Of a stretch of 64,000 nt of DNA, positions 24,741-36,502 are shown piece after piece. The stretch's first letter is position 1. Every line of letters begins with the position of its first letter. Under the pieces are notes generated by a model, which was not told the DNA's origin, did no database searches, and worked only from the letters and a program-made list of their open reading frames with translations. This DNA comes from Stereum hirsutum FP-91666 SS1. Taxonomy: Eukaryota > Basidiomycota > Agaricomycetes > Russulales > Stereaceae. The stretch is from the NCBI RefSeq assembly GCF_000264905.1, contig NW_006763138.1, positions 1,443,216 to 1,507,215 on the forward strand. The letters run 5' to 3'. The translations under genes were made by a program, and so were the position numbers.

Positions 24741-25140
24741 TCATGATCCATGTACTGGCGTGCTCAAATAATTGTAAGCCGCGGCTTGCTTTGCTTTATT
24801 CCTGGTGGTACCAGTCCCAGAGGCAACTATCTCGCCAGATACTAGAACGGCGAGTTGACAGCCGTTAGAATTGGTCACGGTACATTATCAATCAGTGCAA
24901 AAAATGAGTTGCAGGATTCACTTACTTATCAAGTCGACAGTATGTTCGGCTTTACGAAAAGGGCCGATCGCAGGCTCAGGCTCGCTCGTAGACCAGACTG
25001 GTACCAGGCTATGAGACCGGCAGTAGTTGTTCAGTTCTACGAGGTAGTCTGTTGAATGTTCGGTGCATGGTGAGTCACCGTGGTAGCAGTTCCTAACGGC
25101 GGAAATGTGGACACGTACCCCGAGAAGTCACGGTGGCCAT
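24741..25140 (-). CDS. Small single dsRNA-binding-domain protein (81 aa)
   Basis: Three exons, 25140–25119, 25048–24926 and 24841–24741, make one frame of 246 nt. The introns (25049–25118 and 24842–24925) have GTACGT/GTAAGT donors and AG ends. The whole product is a double-stranded-RNA-binding motif: helix 1 DYLVELNNYCRSH, the strand region KAEHTVDLIISGEIVASG, the GTGTTRN loop, and helix 2 NKAKQAAAYNYL with the Lys and Ala residues that contact the dsRNA backbone. Nothing else is attached, so it could act as an RNA binder or as a partner or competitor in RNA silencing. That role is inference. An in-frame ATG at 25188 would add 16 residues. A TATA box lies at 25351–25358. No single ORF shows the domain because the exons are so short. 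Confidence 0.75.
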
Positions 25141-25753
25141 CAAGTCTTGGTTGGGGTATCTGACGAGGCAGAGGGTGGTATTTAACATAGTTTAGGTTCA
25201 CCCGGACAGGATTGACGAAATGGCAACTCACGCAAGTCACAATTAATATTACTGGAGAAAGGGAGTCGCGACGGATGGCCCAGGGTTGATGTGGTGAAAA
25301 GCACAGCCTGATTCAGACGACTTGGTCACTGGTCAGTACCAGAGTGCGACTTATATAGCGAACGTTCTTGGGCTCACTGGCACCGATGCGTCTTCGAGGA
25401 CTACTTATCTTATCTACATATACACCGAGTATCAGCCATCGAGTCTTGAGGTGTCTGGAGAAGAACTTTTCAGGAGTGACAGAGATTATGTATGACGCAC
25501 CGAGATAAAAATAACCCTCCTCACGCTCAGCGAAAATTCTTAGGAACCCGCCAGCGATAGATCTAGGATGGTATGTCAAACGTAGAGATGTCAGAGGATT
25601 CTACACAGGTAAGGGCGGCATAGCTTAGACGGCGTATCATGACAAGATTCAGAACAGCGCAACTCTAAAATGACACGAACCTTGCAGTTGACAATTGAAC
25701 GGAGCTCGAGGAGGGGATGTTGGAGGACAGAAACTAGGCGGTGGCAGCTTATA
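25141..25753. other. Leader and upstream region of the dsRBD gene
   Basis: Contains the minus-strand TATA box CTATATAA (25351–25358), about 210 nt before the start codon, so a leader intron is possible. The minus-strand ORF 25313–25579 lies upstream of the TATA box and has no recognisable domain. Confidence 0.4.
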
Positions 25754-26171
25754 CTGTACTTTTTCGCGCACAAGTTCACGCCACCGCCCCTCGGCCGTTG
25801 CCGAGATGACATAATCCGTTCGTGTCCCGGTTCGCAAGCAGACCGGGACAAGGGACAATGTTCGTGAACATGGACGCTTTTTCAGGGATACGACCTTTCA
25901 TGACCGCTTAGTAGCCACTTATGCTCTGCATTTGGGTGGGGGAGCTCACCCAGTAGCAAAATCTGGCCCAAATTGTGTCTTGGGGGCCTTCCTGAGGTCA
26001 ATTTAGGACCCTAAAATATATTCTCAAATATTCGTCAATTTGTCGTCAATTTTTGGTATGTCCCATTTACAAGTTCAGTGCACGTCAATGGGGTGGGACT
26101 GTCCCGTGGCACAAGTTCGTTCGCGGCACCCATGGGACACGGGACACGAACTTGTGCGCGAAAAAGTACAG
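25754..26171. mobile_element. MITE, TA target site, 24-bp perfect TIRs (copy A, 418 bp)
   Basis: The left end begins CTGTACTTTTTCGCGCACAA, and the right end is its exact inverse over 24 bp, flanked by TA on both sides (25752–25753 and 26172–26173). There is no coding capacity. TA duplication is typical of Tc1/mariner-type transposases, so it is probably a non-autonomous derivative. The first 13 bp (CTGTACTTTTTCG) are shared with the element at 34895–35161, which places both in one family. The inside holds further imperfect repeats of GGGACACGGGAC and AACTTGTG. Confidence 0.85.
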
Positions 26172-27687
26172 TAACCTCGAAGCAGACATCAGGTGTGCAA
26201 TTTTCTAAAATGAGCAAGAAGGACAGTCAAGGATTTCTTGGGAGAACAAACTTGCAGCGGGTAGGCTGACTGTGGAGTGAGTTGGGTGAACGTGTGGGAT
26301 GATGTAGACTGTTAGATATGATTTCGCATGTACGGAAGCCCTAGGAACGGCACTTACTACTGCGATGGGATGTCCCGATATATGGAAGAAGGCCACCTTG
26401 TTCTCTTACCAACTGGAAAAACATTACGATTCGTCGTCTGGCGTAACCGTGACGCCGTTGTAGTTATTCTAAGATGAATGATGTTCGCCACTAGTAGAAG
26501 CGTTCTTGACTCAGATACACGCCTAAACTTGCCGTGTCTGTCTCGATTACTCCACGCACGGCTTTGAATGTGAGCAGCTCGAGCAAGGATCGAAGACAAA
26601 GCCTAGTGTCAGTGATGAGCTTGTACTCGACAAAAAGGGCACCGAGTCAAAAGCATGGCATGCATGGCCATGGTTACAGAAACTACGAGCTCAAACTAAT
26701 GAGGCCTTAGCACACGCCTCGTTGGGAACAATCATGAGAGAAGAGATACCTAAGGACTTTGAGAGCTAGGGTGTGCTGAGTGTCTCGCGGACTCGCAAAA
26801 TTATCGGGATCACATCGGCAAAAGCGCATAACTACTAGCGGGCTCTTCCGGAAGTCTGAACTGGAATGTTATGTCAGGCCGATGCTCACCAGTGTCCTGC
26901 CAGTCAGCCAGCGTCGCTACACCGGCTGGCGCGAGGATCACTATCGCGCAAAGAGAATCAAGGGCAAGATGAACGTGATAGATACACCACAGAGTACTGT
27001 CTAGCATGCGAGGGAGGCAATGTCGAGTCTTCTGGAGGAGTCCTGATAGTAGAGTTCGGTCATAGCCTCAGGCCTGCTTCGAAGGGAAACAATCATTAAT
27101 GAAGTTAGTTAAAGACCGAAGTAACAAAAGATCAGGAAGGATCAGGAGAATATGCGATACCGACCTTACATAAATTCGATCATAACCCGAGAGTGCAAGG
27201 AAACTATCGGAACACGAAGACTCACAAATAAATATAGCAGCTATGCAGGCCCGATGTAGGGAGCAAGCCTTCGACGATTCCATGTGGTTTTGACGCTGAA
27301 AGCTACATCAACGCGCGTGCAGATTGAAGACCGGATACCGCGAGACAAGTGGCAATGCAAGAATGGCGACCGGAAACGGGCTTGATGACGATGAACGTTT
27401 ACGCATACCCTCTATCCGAACATTGAGCGCTCTCGAAGTCGAATACTTTCGTGCAAAGAAGTCGAGTAATCGGGTGGTTGAGGAGGCGAACTCAGAGGGG
27501 TAGAACTGTTGACCAAGAAACGGCAGTTTGAACTACTTCGGGCAGTACGGACTCAAGAGCCTGTGTGGCGTAAATAATAGCTCTCAGCGTGGAAGAAACT
27601 GAAGGCTTCCGAACTTTCCAGTCATGCAGGGCAAACCCGAATTCGAAGGAGCGGACAAAATGCCTGGTACGGCGGCCGGCGGCCGAT
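26172..27687. other. About 1.5 kb without a recognisable gene
   Basis: Short ORFs occur on both strands (for example 26780–27004 plus, 27068–27283 minus) without domains or consistent splice joins. May include old decayed sequence. Confidence 0.4.
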
Positions 27688-29838
27688 TTATGATAGTCCC
27701 ATGAAAGGGTACGATTCATGTTCAGCATGCAATATCAGTGACCGCCGATCCGTGAAGTTCTCCACGTTAAACTTCCCATAACCGCTGGATCCGCTGTACC
27801 AACAAAAGGAAAGGTGCGAAAGGTCAGACTGAGTGGAAGATACTTTAGCATGGTACGGGTCGACGTACCCCAGACCTGCTTGGCCCTCTCCAGCTTCCGA
27901 GTTCATAGTGGTCCCATTGATGTTGACTGACCCTAAGGAGGATGAAGAAGAAGGTAACATGAGAAATGGAGATAGAGTCAAAAGTCTGATTGGTTGTAAT
28001 TCCACCTGCGCGTATACGACTTCCCACTTCGAACGCCTTGTGCACATTGGTCGTCCACAAGGACGAAACCAGGCTGTACTCCGAATCGTTCGCGAGTTCC
28101 ACCGCTTCGTCAACCGTATCGACCACAGCAATGGCCAAAACTAACACATAGAAAGCAGTCAAAATTCAGCTCGACCCGCCACACTCAGATATGTCTTAAA
28201 CCCGAAGAAAAGCTCACTGGGCCCAAAGCTCTCCCGCTCCCAAAGCTCCATCCCCGGCCTCACCCCCACGACCAAATGCGGCCTCACCATCGCACCCTCC
28301 CTGGTCGCATCCCCCACAATCAACTCCGCACCCTTATCCCTCGCGTCCCTCAACAGCCTTACAACATTCTCCGCACTCGCCTCCGTGAATAGAGCAGACA
28401 GATGGTTAGAAGGTTCGAAGGGACTTCCTAATTTTAGGTGGGAGATGTGGGTTTTGAGGGAGGTGAGGAGGGCGGAGAGGGCGGGACGGAGGACGATTAT
28501 GCGTTCGGTGGACATGCAGATTTGACCGGAGTTGAGGAGACCTCCGAAGATGAGGGATCGGGCGGCGTCTTCGATGTTGGCGTCCTCTAGGATCTGGATG
28601 TGTATGACTTAGCTGGAGACAATAGCACACAGTGCATGGATGGATTTCCGGACATACGACAGCTGGAGCTTTTCCGCCTAATTCGAGGAGGCACGGTTTG
28701 AGGTGACGTCCAGCTTCTGCGGCGATGATCCTGCCCACCCGATCACTACCCGTAAACTGTTGTCAATAAACGTTTAAATTTATTTTGAGCAACTACGTTA
28801 TTTAATCCAATGCGCAAAAGAAAGAGAAAAAGACGTACTGTGATCTTCCTCACGAGAGGATGAGCGATGATTTGTTGGATTAAGGTTGGAGACTCGTCCC
28901 GTGACATTGGTACGAAGTTCAGAACACCGGGTGGGAGGCCTGCCTGTGTAAAGAAACAGAATAAAAATTTGTCAACCGCTGTCTCGATTGTAAGGGAGGC
29001 GTGATGTAAGGGTTTACCTGGTGGAAGGCATCGACCATGAGCCCGATTATTCGTGGGCTGTATTCTGACGGTCTGCAGACGACGGTATTACCACATATGA
29101 GCGGGATCGCGACGCCTCGCGCTAAGAAAAAGCATACAAGTTATGAGAGTGTCATCATACGCATTGCCGGGGATAAAGGCACGTACCCGTCAAAGTTACG
29201 GGTCCATTCCACGGAATGATGGAGAACCTGCGGACCAAAATAATAAGTACGCCACATGAACAATGATGCACGGGCGCGAACTTGTCAATGCACGGCAACA
29301 AGAAACGCACACTACGCCCTGTCCTCGCCTGTGTACAAACACTGTTCCACCTTGATTTACGGACGGAAAGGTATCGCCTTTGAGCTAGTACAACCGCTAG
29401 TAGTTAGTACCAGGCATTTCTAAATCAAACCGGTTCATATGCACTAACCTCATTCACCATCCCCGCCACATTCCTCAACGACCCCGGCCCAGACAATACA
29501 TTCATCAAAGCCCACCCCTCCGTCGACGACGTCTCCTCCTTCAACGCCCTCATCGCCTTCTCCTTCCACTCCTCTCCCTCCAAAATAGCCGCAGTCCTTA
29601 AAAGTACATCCCGCCGGAATGCGAGCGGGGCCGACTCCCATGCGGGGAAAGCGCCTTGAGCGGCTTCGACGGCTTCCACGCAGTCGGACGAGGAGGCTGA
29701 CGCGGAGTGGCCTACGATACGGCCTGTGTAGGAATTGGTGACTGGGAAGGTAGCACTCGTGCTTGCGGGACGGTAGGTTCCGTTGATGTAGAGAGACGTC
29801 AATGGTAGACCGTCATCGTTGGAAAGGGTGTCTGCCAT
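27688..29838 (-). CDS. Aldehyde dehydrogenase, vanillin/salicylaldehyde type (copy 2)
   Basis: Inverted paralogue of the gene at 17898–20004, with the same start ([20 protein letters not shown]), the same exon pattern and the same motifs: [30 protein letters not shown] (catalytic Glu), [12 protein letters not shown] (nucleophile Cys), RESFGP and the end YPFMGLS. No stop or frameshift was found, so it looks functional. Differences are spread over the protein (Asn/Asp insertion at position 9, several substitutions per 20 residues), so the duplication is not recent. A TATAAAT-type box on the minus strand at 29918–29926 stands 80 nt before the ATG. A GGAA microsatellite lies in its leader (29858–29877). 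Confidence 0.9.
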
Positions 29839-30422
29839 GATAGTGATGTGTTTGATGGAAGGAAGGAAGGAAGGAAGGGTGAGTCGAGAACGACGAGAAA
29901 AGGAGACGGAGGTATACCTTATAAATGATGGGGAATTTCGAATACAAATGACTGAGCCGAAGCCTCCGTGAAACGTGTCGCGCTGGGACTAGTTACCTGA
30001 ACATCACAGCAGGCGGCGTCGAGAGGACATGGGTGATAAAGGCCGATAAGACGAGTTAGAAGATTTAGAAAGGGGACGCGCTCTGAGGCCTGAGGGGGAC
30101 CCATCAGTGGCAGTGAAAGGAAGCATCTCGTGCGAGGTAAATCATGTAGCAGCCGAGTCGAGATGCGGAGTTAGATGGACAATGTCGTGTCTCATCATCT
30201 ATCTGTGCGACTTTGCGGCCGTTGAGGGAAGTTAGTACGTATGGAACGACGTCTTCTCCGGGACTCTTTGGACAAAACACTCGACAGTTCACGCGATGTC
30301 CATACTGTATAATGATTTGACTTGAACATTCGCGAGTAATGTGTGGCAGGTAGTGGCGCTCGGTCCTGGCGATAAGTCAATGTATTGGACGTGCCGAGTT
30401 ATATGTTCGCATGTCCCAGTAC
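29839..30422. other. Promoter of ALDH copy 2 and 3' region of ALG11
   Basis: Contains the TATA-like element at 29918–29926 and (GGAA)n in the leader. No gene seen. Confidence 0.5.
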
Positions 30423-32799
30423 CTAAAGCCACTTCTTCCACTCACTCCCCTCCCATCCTTTTTCAAACTCCTGCTCCGAGAAGGTCATCGTAGCCCATTG
30501 TCTTGCTCTCTGCCTCAAAGCGAGATCAGAATCCTTAGACAACGTCAGAGCTTCATACAACTTCTCAGCAAAGGTCTCTGCGGTAGTGGCATGATAACCT
30601 GCCATACGCCAGATCCGAGTCAGTCCCAGATTCGAATACAAAGAACGTGAACAGTGTACGAACCTGTCAGTTCGCCGTTGACGGGAACAATGATATCAAG
30701 GAGCGGTCCGGCAGAGGCATGCGCGACAGGTATCACGCCCGCAGCCTGTATCAACAACATCAACCAATGGGTACGTGGATGTCCGAACTAGTGAAAGCGT
30801 ACCATGAATTCGACTACGCTGATTCCAAAATGCTCATCAACCATGGTGTGTAAACCTACGCTCGCGCGCTCGAGGTAAGAGAGCATCGCAGGATATGAGG
30901 CGTTGATCATGAACTCGACGTGTTCCTGTACAGCGGAGAATGGCACCCGGAGAACGATCAGTACATCTGGTAACCGATCGAAACCCGAGATTAATAGCTG
31001 TAGGGCGCCAGGAGGCAACAGACAGCCGCCTTGGCTAGGATTGTTACTGTGTTGCGCCTGTGTTGATCGCATACGCCTCAGGACAAGGATAGAGAGAAAC
31101 GTACTTCGACATGCAGTTCCCTCGCTAAAGCGCGCAGGCTTTCCACACGAGCTGAATCCTCCTCATTCCGACTGCCCCCGATCAGTACGAGGCGGACACC
31201 GCCTTGAGCGCCAACAAAGGGTGCTTTGTATTCCGGGTGTGCGAGAAGAAGTTTCGAGAGGGCGTGAAGTTGCATAGGGTGATCTTTCTCGGGCCTTTAA
31301 TGAGCCCATGTGCAGGAACAAAGACCGGTCAGTGAAGAAGCTCAATATCAAAACCTGAGAAAGGGAGTAAGTACCGGAACTGAGCGATGCTGAGGATGAT
31401 ACGTTCCCGTCCTTCGAGAGGAAATGACGACATGGCCCGAGTGTCACAAGGCGGGTATACGATCTTTGCTTCCTTCGATGTTCTGCGTGATAAAGAGTCG
31501 ACTCTTGACGGTACTGGCGCCAAAACCAGTTCGAGAACCGTTGTAAATGGGTACGCCAGTATTTTGAATGGAAGGTGCATCGTGTCAAGTAACGGATCTG
31601 AGTATGCGAGAATAGAGTCTACGTGATTCTTCGTCCAGGAAGAATTAGCCATCAGGAACGAGACTCGGCGAAGAGCTTGAGCATAGTGGTACATGAAAAG
31701 CCGGTAGTATCTGCAAGTTGTCGCCACGAAAGTGTGAGTCTCGGAGTTAGTCCTGATGTCATGACTAGACGTACAGGAGCTTCCCTTGGCTAAGGATTGA
31801 CGAAGACGAGATCGCACTTGAATTGGTGTGCCATTGCCTCCGAGATTGTACGCGAGCGAGCATGTCTGTGCTGATCGTGGGATAGTGGACGTAGGCGCCT
31901 ACAGGAATACCAGCCAGCAAGGAGACAACGTGGAATGTGAACGCATAGCCCATGGTATCTAAAGCATGACATCACGAGAGCATCAATAATGCAGTCAGAT
32001 AATTTATATGGGAGCTCATAAGATGGTGTTCGGTATGTGTGGTCATTTTGGCTACGCGTGGGTATACCTCTCACAAGTCGTTGGGAAAACAACATGTGCA
32101 ATGACTCCGGGCGGCACCATACGGAGGAAGCGATAAGAAAGTACAAGGGCTCTCACCAATATAAAGATCGGGGATCAATTTCGACACTGCCTCCCAAGCC
32201 AGGTACATAGAACCTAGGCTCTGACCGAGTAGAGTGAACCGCGGCCACGTAGAGTCTTCCACAAACCGCCGAGACTCCAGGAAGACAAAATGTACAAGTT
32301 CCGGTGATAATATTATGGCGAACCTAGCCTGGAGCAAATAGAGCCACTTAGCGTCTTTAGTACAAACAAGCCGAGAGGGTCTGACGTCCGTCGCGGGTGT
32401 GGCGTTTGGATACATGATAATACAGCAAGACATACCTTGACCTTATCCAGAATCTCTTCCTTGGTAGCATCCGTATCTCCGCTATATACGATGCTTACAA
32501 TATCCGGCTCCGTACGTTGCATGAAAGCGATGGCCGTCCAAAGAACACGCTCTCCTCCGCCACCAGCATTGCTACAACGACGGCTCCCTGTCAGTTCAAT
32601 CAGATAAAAAATTCGTCGCCAGAGCTATAGCATAGACGCACCAGTAAGGGTGAAAAAACCCTACTATTTTTCTGTCGCAAATTTCGCTCTGACCAAGTGA
32701 CTTCAACAAGTCCTTGCGGCGTTGTGCATTGCCCGAACGGAGTTGACGAATGTAGAAAGGAACGGCAAGTAAGAGCACAGCAAGCAGATAACCAAGCAT
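30423..32799 (-). CDS. alg11: GDP-Man:Man3GlcNAc2-PP-dolichol alpha-1,2-mannosyltransferase
   Basis: Adds the fourth and fifth mannoses to the lipid-linked oligosaccharide on the cytosolic face of the ER (N-glycan assembly). Start [20 protein letters not shown] is the N-terminal membrane anchor, followed by IVGFFHPYW plus a next exon beginning [12 protein letters not shown], the ALG11 hallmark. Later parts are [17 protein letters not shown] [72 protein letters not shown], and the GT4 donor site [20 protein letters not shown]. Ends [15 protein letters not shown]. At least eight introns. About 500 aa, the usual size. No damage noticed. Confidence 0.9.
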
Positions 32800-33251
32800 T
32801 ATAATGCTATGAGATGTCAAGGACAGAGGGAATACCACGGCGTGTATTCTAGTGTACACCGCCAGCTGGTCATCGAGATGTGAGTGTGAATGAATTCGAG
32901 ACGATCAAGAGCTTCCTCCACGTATGCGGCCCCGCCACGTGGACGGAGCTGTATTATGTAAGTTATGTGGCGTTGTGGCGAAGGCATACCGGAGAGTAAG
33001 TGAGCGCTCAACCTGAAGACGCCTTGTGTCCTCCTGCACCGTATCAGGGGCGAGTGTATTGAAATATTGCGCTGTAGTATGGTACATGAATTTCTACTAT
33101 GTAATGCATTGAACCGAGCCAGTGCAAGCACAAGAAACCTCCCATCTGTGGGTACGGTGAAGAGTACAATGAACAGCCTGTATGTAAACGTGGGACAATC
33201 GACTATTGGACCTTTTGACCTGTTTTACGGTACCCATAGCAAGAGAATGTG
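32800..33251. other. Upstream of ALG11, no gene
   Basis: No convincing ORF; probably the ALG11 promoter and the 3' region of the minus-strand gene above it. Confidence 0.4.
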
Positions 33252-34446
33252 TCATGAAAATGGGGTCATAGGCTGCTGGTCAAGTGAAGCCTGAGTGTTG
33301 ATCTTAGATGAACTAACGGAAGACCACGAATCCCCAGAACGCTGCTCACGCCGTTGTGAACGCCGACTGTCATCGCTAGAGGTGTGTGTATCTGGAGAAG
33401 CGACTGGCAAAGGAAGAGTAATATATGGAATGTCTCCTGGGTGCATCGGTGGACTCAGCACATGTCCAGCTGGTTTTTAGAGTCAGACACCATCGGGTAT
33501 CCTAAGATATTGGAGACGAACCAGGACCAACTCTTCGCCCTTGAATCACTGGTTTAGATGGGCCTCTTTGTAGTGACCGCCGTTTCTCCTCCCGAATGGC
33601 CCGTTTTGGTTTGTGATAGCATATGAGCCACATTGCGGTAATGACAAAAATGAATAAGACTGTGGTTGAATGTCAGTCGACGTGAGGTAACAACGATAGT
33701 TAGGATTGTGGAAATGTAGAAAATAACGCACGTGAGCTAAGAATTATAGCCATACGCGTATTTCCAGACAGATTGGAGCTTGTACTAGCGGCAGATGTCG
33801 ATGACGAAGATGAAGCAACAACCTCCAGGGTCTCAGTAGCACTTGTGTAGGACAGAGAGCAATGTATGGGATCGGTGTTGGTAGGAGGCATGATATATCG
33901 TCAAATAAACTGACTTTCTGTTCTATCTGTTATATATGATGGATGTTTTGGAGTTGATTTGACGAGGTCGACATGTACATGTTGATGCATGAGAGGTGAC
34001 TAGAGGCGACACATGTCGAGGTTCCACAAAGGTCCCCGAAGTTCCGTCTAGGCTCCAAACACAGACCTTCGAAACATAAACAGAGATGAGAGAACACAAA
34101 GTAAGAAGTGTGTTGTGATCATACCCATCCACGGGTTGAAGAGCCAATTGGAAGCTATATGCTCGTGTGGAGAAATATATAATAGTGCAGCTCTGCACAG
34201 GTGTGGCAGTCGTCTCGTTCCGTGGACGAAGTTGTGAGGTGCAACGGGACAAACGTGAGGTGCCGAGGATCTAGTTCCAGTCTGGGGCAACTTAGTGCGT
34301 ACCCAGTGGACGAGTTCCAAAGACGTGCGATATGTGTAGGAACTGGTCACATCATTCGACAGGTGTAGTGAAGAAGCCACAATATTCACCAATATGGTAA
34401 AGATCCATGTCGGCAATAATGACATTCTTATTCCTACAGCTGTCAT
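33252..34446 (-). CDS. Putative secreted/type I membrane protein, structure uncertain
   Basis: A minus-strand TATA-like element (GTTATAAAGG, 34471–34480) precedes an ORF with a likely signal peptide (MSLLPTWIFTILVNIVASS; upstream ATG at 34446). Further down, a Ser-rich stretch (EVVASSSSSTSAASTSSNL, 33700–33891) joins across a clean intron to a membrane helix and a basic tail: ILSS/LLFIFVITAMWLICYHKPKRAI. A Ser/Pro-rich tail (33252–33461, TPFS end) may be a last exon. This layout of signal peptide, ectodomain, Ser-rich stalk, one TM and basic tail is common among uncharacterised mushroom membrane proteins. I could not join the ectodomain exons in one frame (33900–34200), so the gene model is incomplete or the gene is damaged. 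Confidence 0.35.
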
Positions 34447-34765
34447 GCACAGCTCGCTAGAGGACCGACATCCTTTATAACATAACGCTTGAATCTTGAG
34501 AGACGTAGCTCTTCCGACACGGAAATGATTATATCGTCTTCAGAATAGAGTACAGAGTGAGAGGCACCTCAAAGTCGACAAAGACGACAACAGTTGTATA
34601 TCGGCCATGCTCCGATTCAAAGTCACGGTGGCTACATGATCATGATGCAACAACGATGCAGTCTTACGCACTTGATACGTGTATGAATAGAACACCACGT
34701 GTTTCTTGCGGCGAATCTTGACTTGAGGCTGTGGAAAATGGTTAGACGAAGTACCGGCGTTATTT
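34447..34765. other. Intergenic, promoter side of the 34446 gene
   Basis: Contains the TATA-like element at 34471–34480. Nothing else recognised. Confidence 0.4.
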
Positions 34766-35813
34766 CACGGCGGGGGGATCAGTATTTGGCGCACGCCAAA
34801 GCCATTTGCATTGTCAGATCCATATCCAGGAAATAGATACCAAAATGGGACACTCCAGATCATATATTTGCCGTAGTTTAGTGTAAAATCCATACTGTAC
34901 TTTTTCGACCAAAGGTTCGTCACGCGTTCTCCGCGTTGATGAACCGAACAAAATACTGCGTGACCTCACGCATAACGCAGGGTGAGCGAACAGTGACCTC
35001 GGCAGGCGCTTGCGCAAAATAATCATTTTCGCAAGCGCCTACGTTGTTTTCTGAACCATTTACGGGTCCCGTCACGCTCACGCACGGCTTCTGAACCGTG
35101 ACCCGGGCGAAACTGATGGGTGACGTAAATTCTTGATGAACCTTTGGTCGAAAAAGTACAGTAGTTTTGCTTTGGATTCCGCTTTGGACTCGCCCAGATG
35201 AGAAGCTGAAGAAAAACAATGGTGCCCTGCAAATGGTTATATTTTTGCTAAACTTTAGAGTTCTCCGAGTCAAGAGACAAAGGCCCGCTTTAGACCTCAA
35301 AATGGCGTGACCCAAAGCCATTATTCGGACTGCTCGATTTGGTGAACCAAAGGCAAACAATTGAGCCCGATATGCTGCTCTCTATAGTCTGGCTTTGGGC
35401 TTAATCTGCCACTTGGCGAACGTTGATTGGCTATCAGATCGCAAAAATTCCAAAGTTGGACTATGGAGAGCTCCATATGGGGCCCGATTGCTCGCCTTTG
35501 GTTCACTGAATCGAGCAGTCCAAAGAGTGGCTTTGGGTCACGTCATTTTGAGATCTAAAGCGGGCCTTCGTCTCTTGATTCGGAGGACTCTATAGTTCAG
35601 CAAAAATATAACCATTTGCAGGGCACCATTGTTTTTCTTCAGCTTCTCATCTGGGCGAGTTCAAAGCGGAATCCAAAGCAAAACTATGGATTTTACATTA
35701 AACTACGACAAATATATGATCTGGAGCGTCCCATTTTGGTATCTATTTCCTGGATATGGATCTGACAATGCAAATGGCTTTGGCGTGCGCCAAATATTGG
35801 TCCCCCCGCCGTG
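34766..35813. repeat. Long foldback (inverted-repeat) element, no coding capacity
   Basis: The left arm begins CACGGCGGGGGGATCAGTAT and the right arm ends with its near-perfect inverse at 35813. The arms pair almost to the centre (about 35380–35480). Without the inserted MITE the element is about 780 bp, with arms of roughly 350 bp that differ by scattered, mostly transition, changes. The bases just outside are TTT on both sides, but a target duplication is not certain. Transcribed in either direction it would give a long hairpin RNA. Confidence 0.85.
34895..35161. mobile_element. MITE of the same family (copy B, 267 bp), inside the foldback
   Basis: TIRs of 24 bp (start CTGTACTTTTTCGACCAAAG) are perfect, and the element is flanked by TA at 34893–34894 and 35162–35163. 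It interrupts the left arm of the foldback: the right arm still reads the uninterrupted GCAAAACTATGGATTTTAC, whose inverse is the left-arm sequence with a single TA at the insertion point. It has an inner hairpin (GGCGCTTGCG…CGCAAGCGCC, about 35010–35040) and no coding capacity. It shares the outer 13 bp with copy A, but the inner sequence differs. Confidence 0.92.
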
Positions 35814-36502
35814 TTTAAAGGGTGACGCATGAGTGTGCTCGTAAGTCTTGTAGGAAGACCCAGGAAAAAATAAGACCTCTCGAAAGGCGATATACGCCGG
35901 AAACGCCCGAACTCGGAAGAAGGTTTGTTCCTCTATCGTTCTCAAGGTATAGCAGACTGTATATAGTGCTACTGACAACCTGCTTCACACCATAAGAATA
36001 ACTCGCGTGAACCTCTTGTACTTATCCTCGGAAGGAACCCGATGTATGATCTCACTGACACCGACCGTTGCCATAAAGGAATCCAGTTCAGATAAACAGC
36101 CCGTTCAATGGACACTGACTCAGTCTAGCGATAAATCCAATAATACATCATGTCGGAAGAGAGTTGTACTGGACCAAGGCCGCAGACCCATCGCCACGTT
36201 GAGTGGTGGTCAGATGCCTCCAGATGCTCTTAGCTACAACTTGAATGTGGCGGAAGTTCAATATCATCAGCATCTGGACTAAAATAAAACTGCGTGAGGA
36301 CAATGGCGGGCCTTGTGAGAAGCAGGCCGTACAGCTCTGCCAAGTGAATCGAGAACTTCGAAGAGTGCGGGGAAGAAAGAAGGATGATAAATGGGGTGAA
36401 GTTGAACCACCAGCACGTCCTGACCTGCTCGAGAGACATACAAACAAAGTACACCACCAATCCGCATGGTTGAGCATGCACCAAGATTACACCGCAACGT
36501 CA
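35814..36502. other. Intergenic, no gene recognised
   Basis: Short ORFs on both strands only; 3' side of the methyltransferase gene. Confidence 0.4.

Noticed and set aside
34920..35360. 146-codon minus-strand ORF across the MITE and foldback
   Set aside because: It is made of terminal and arm sequence of two non-coding elements.
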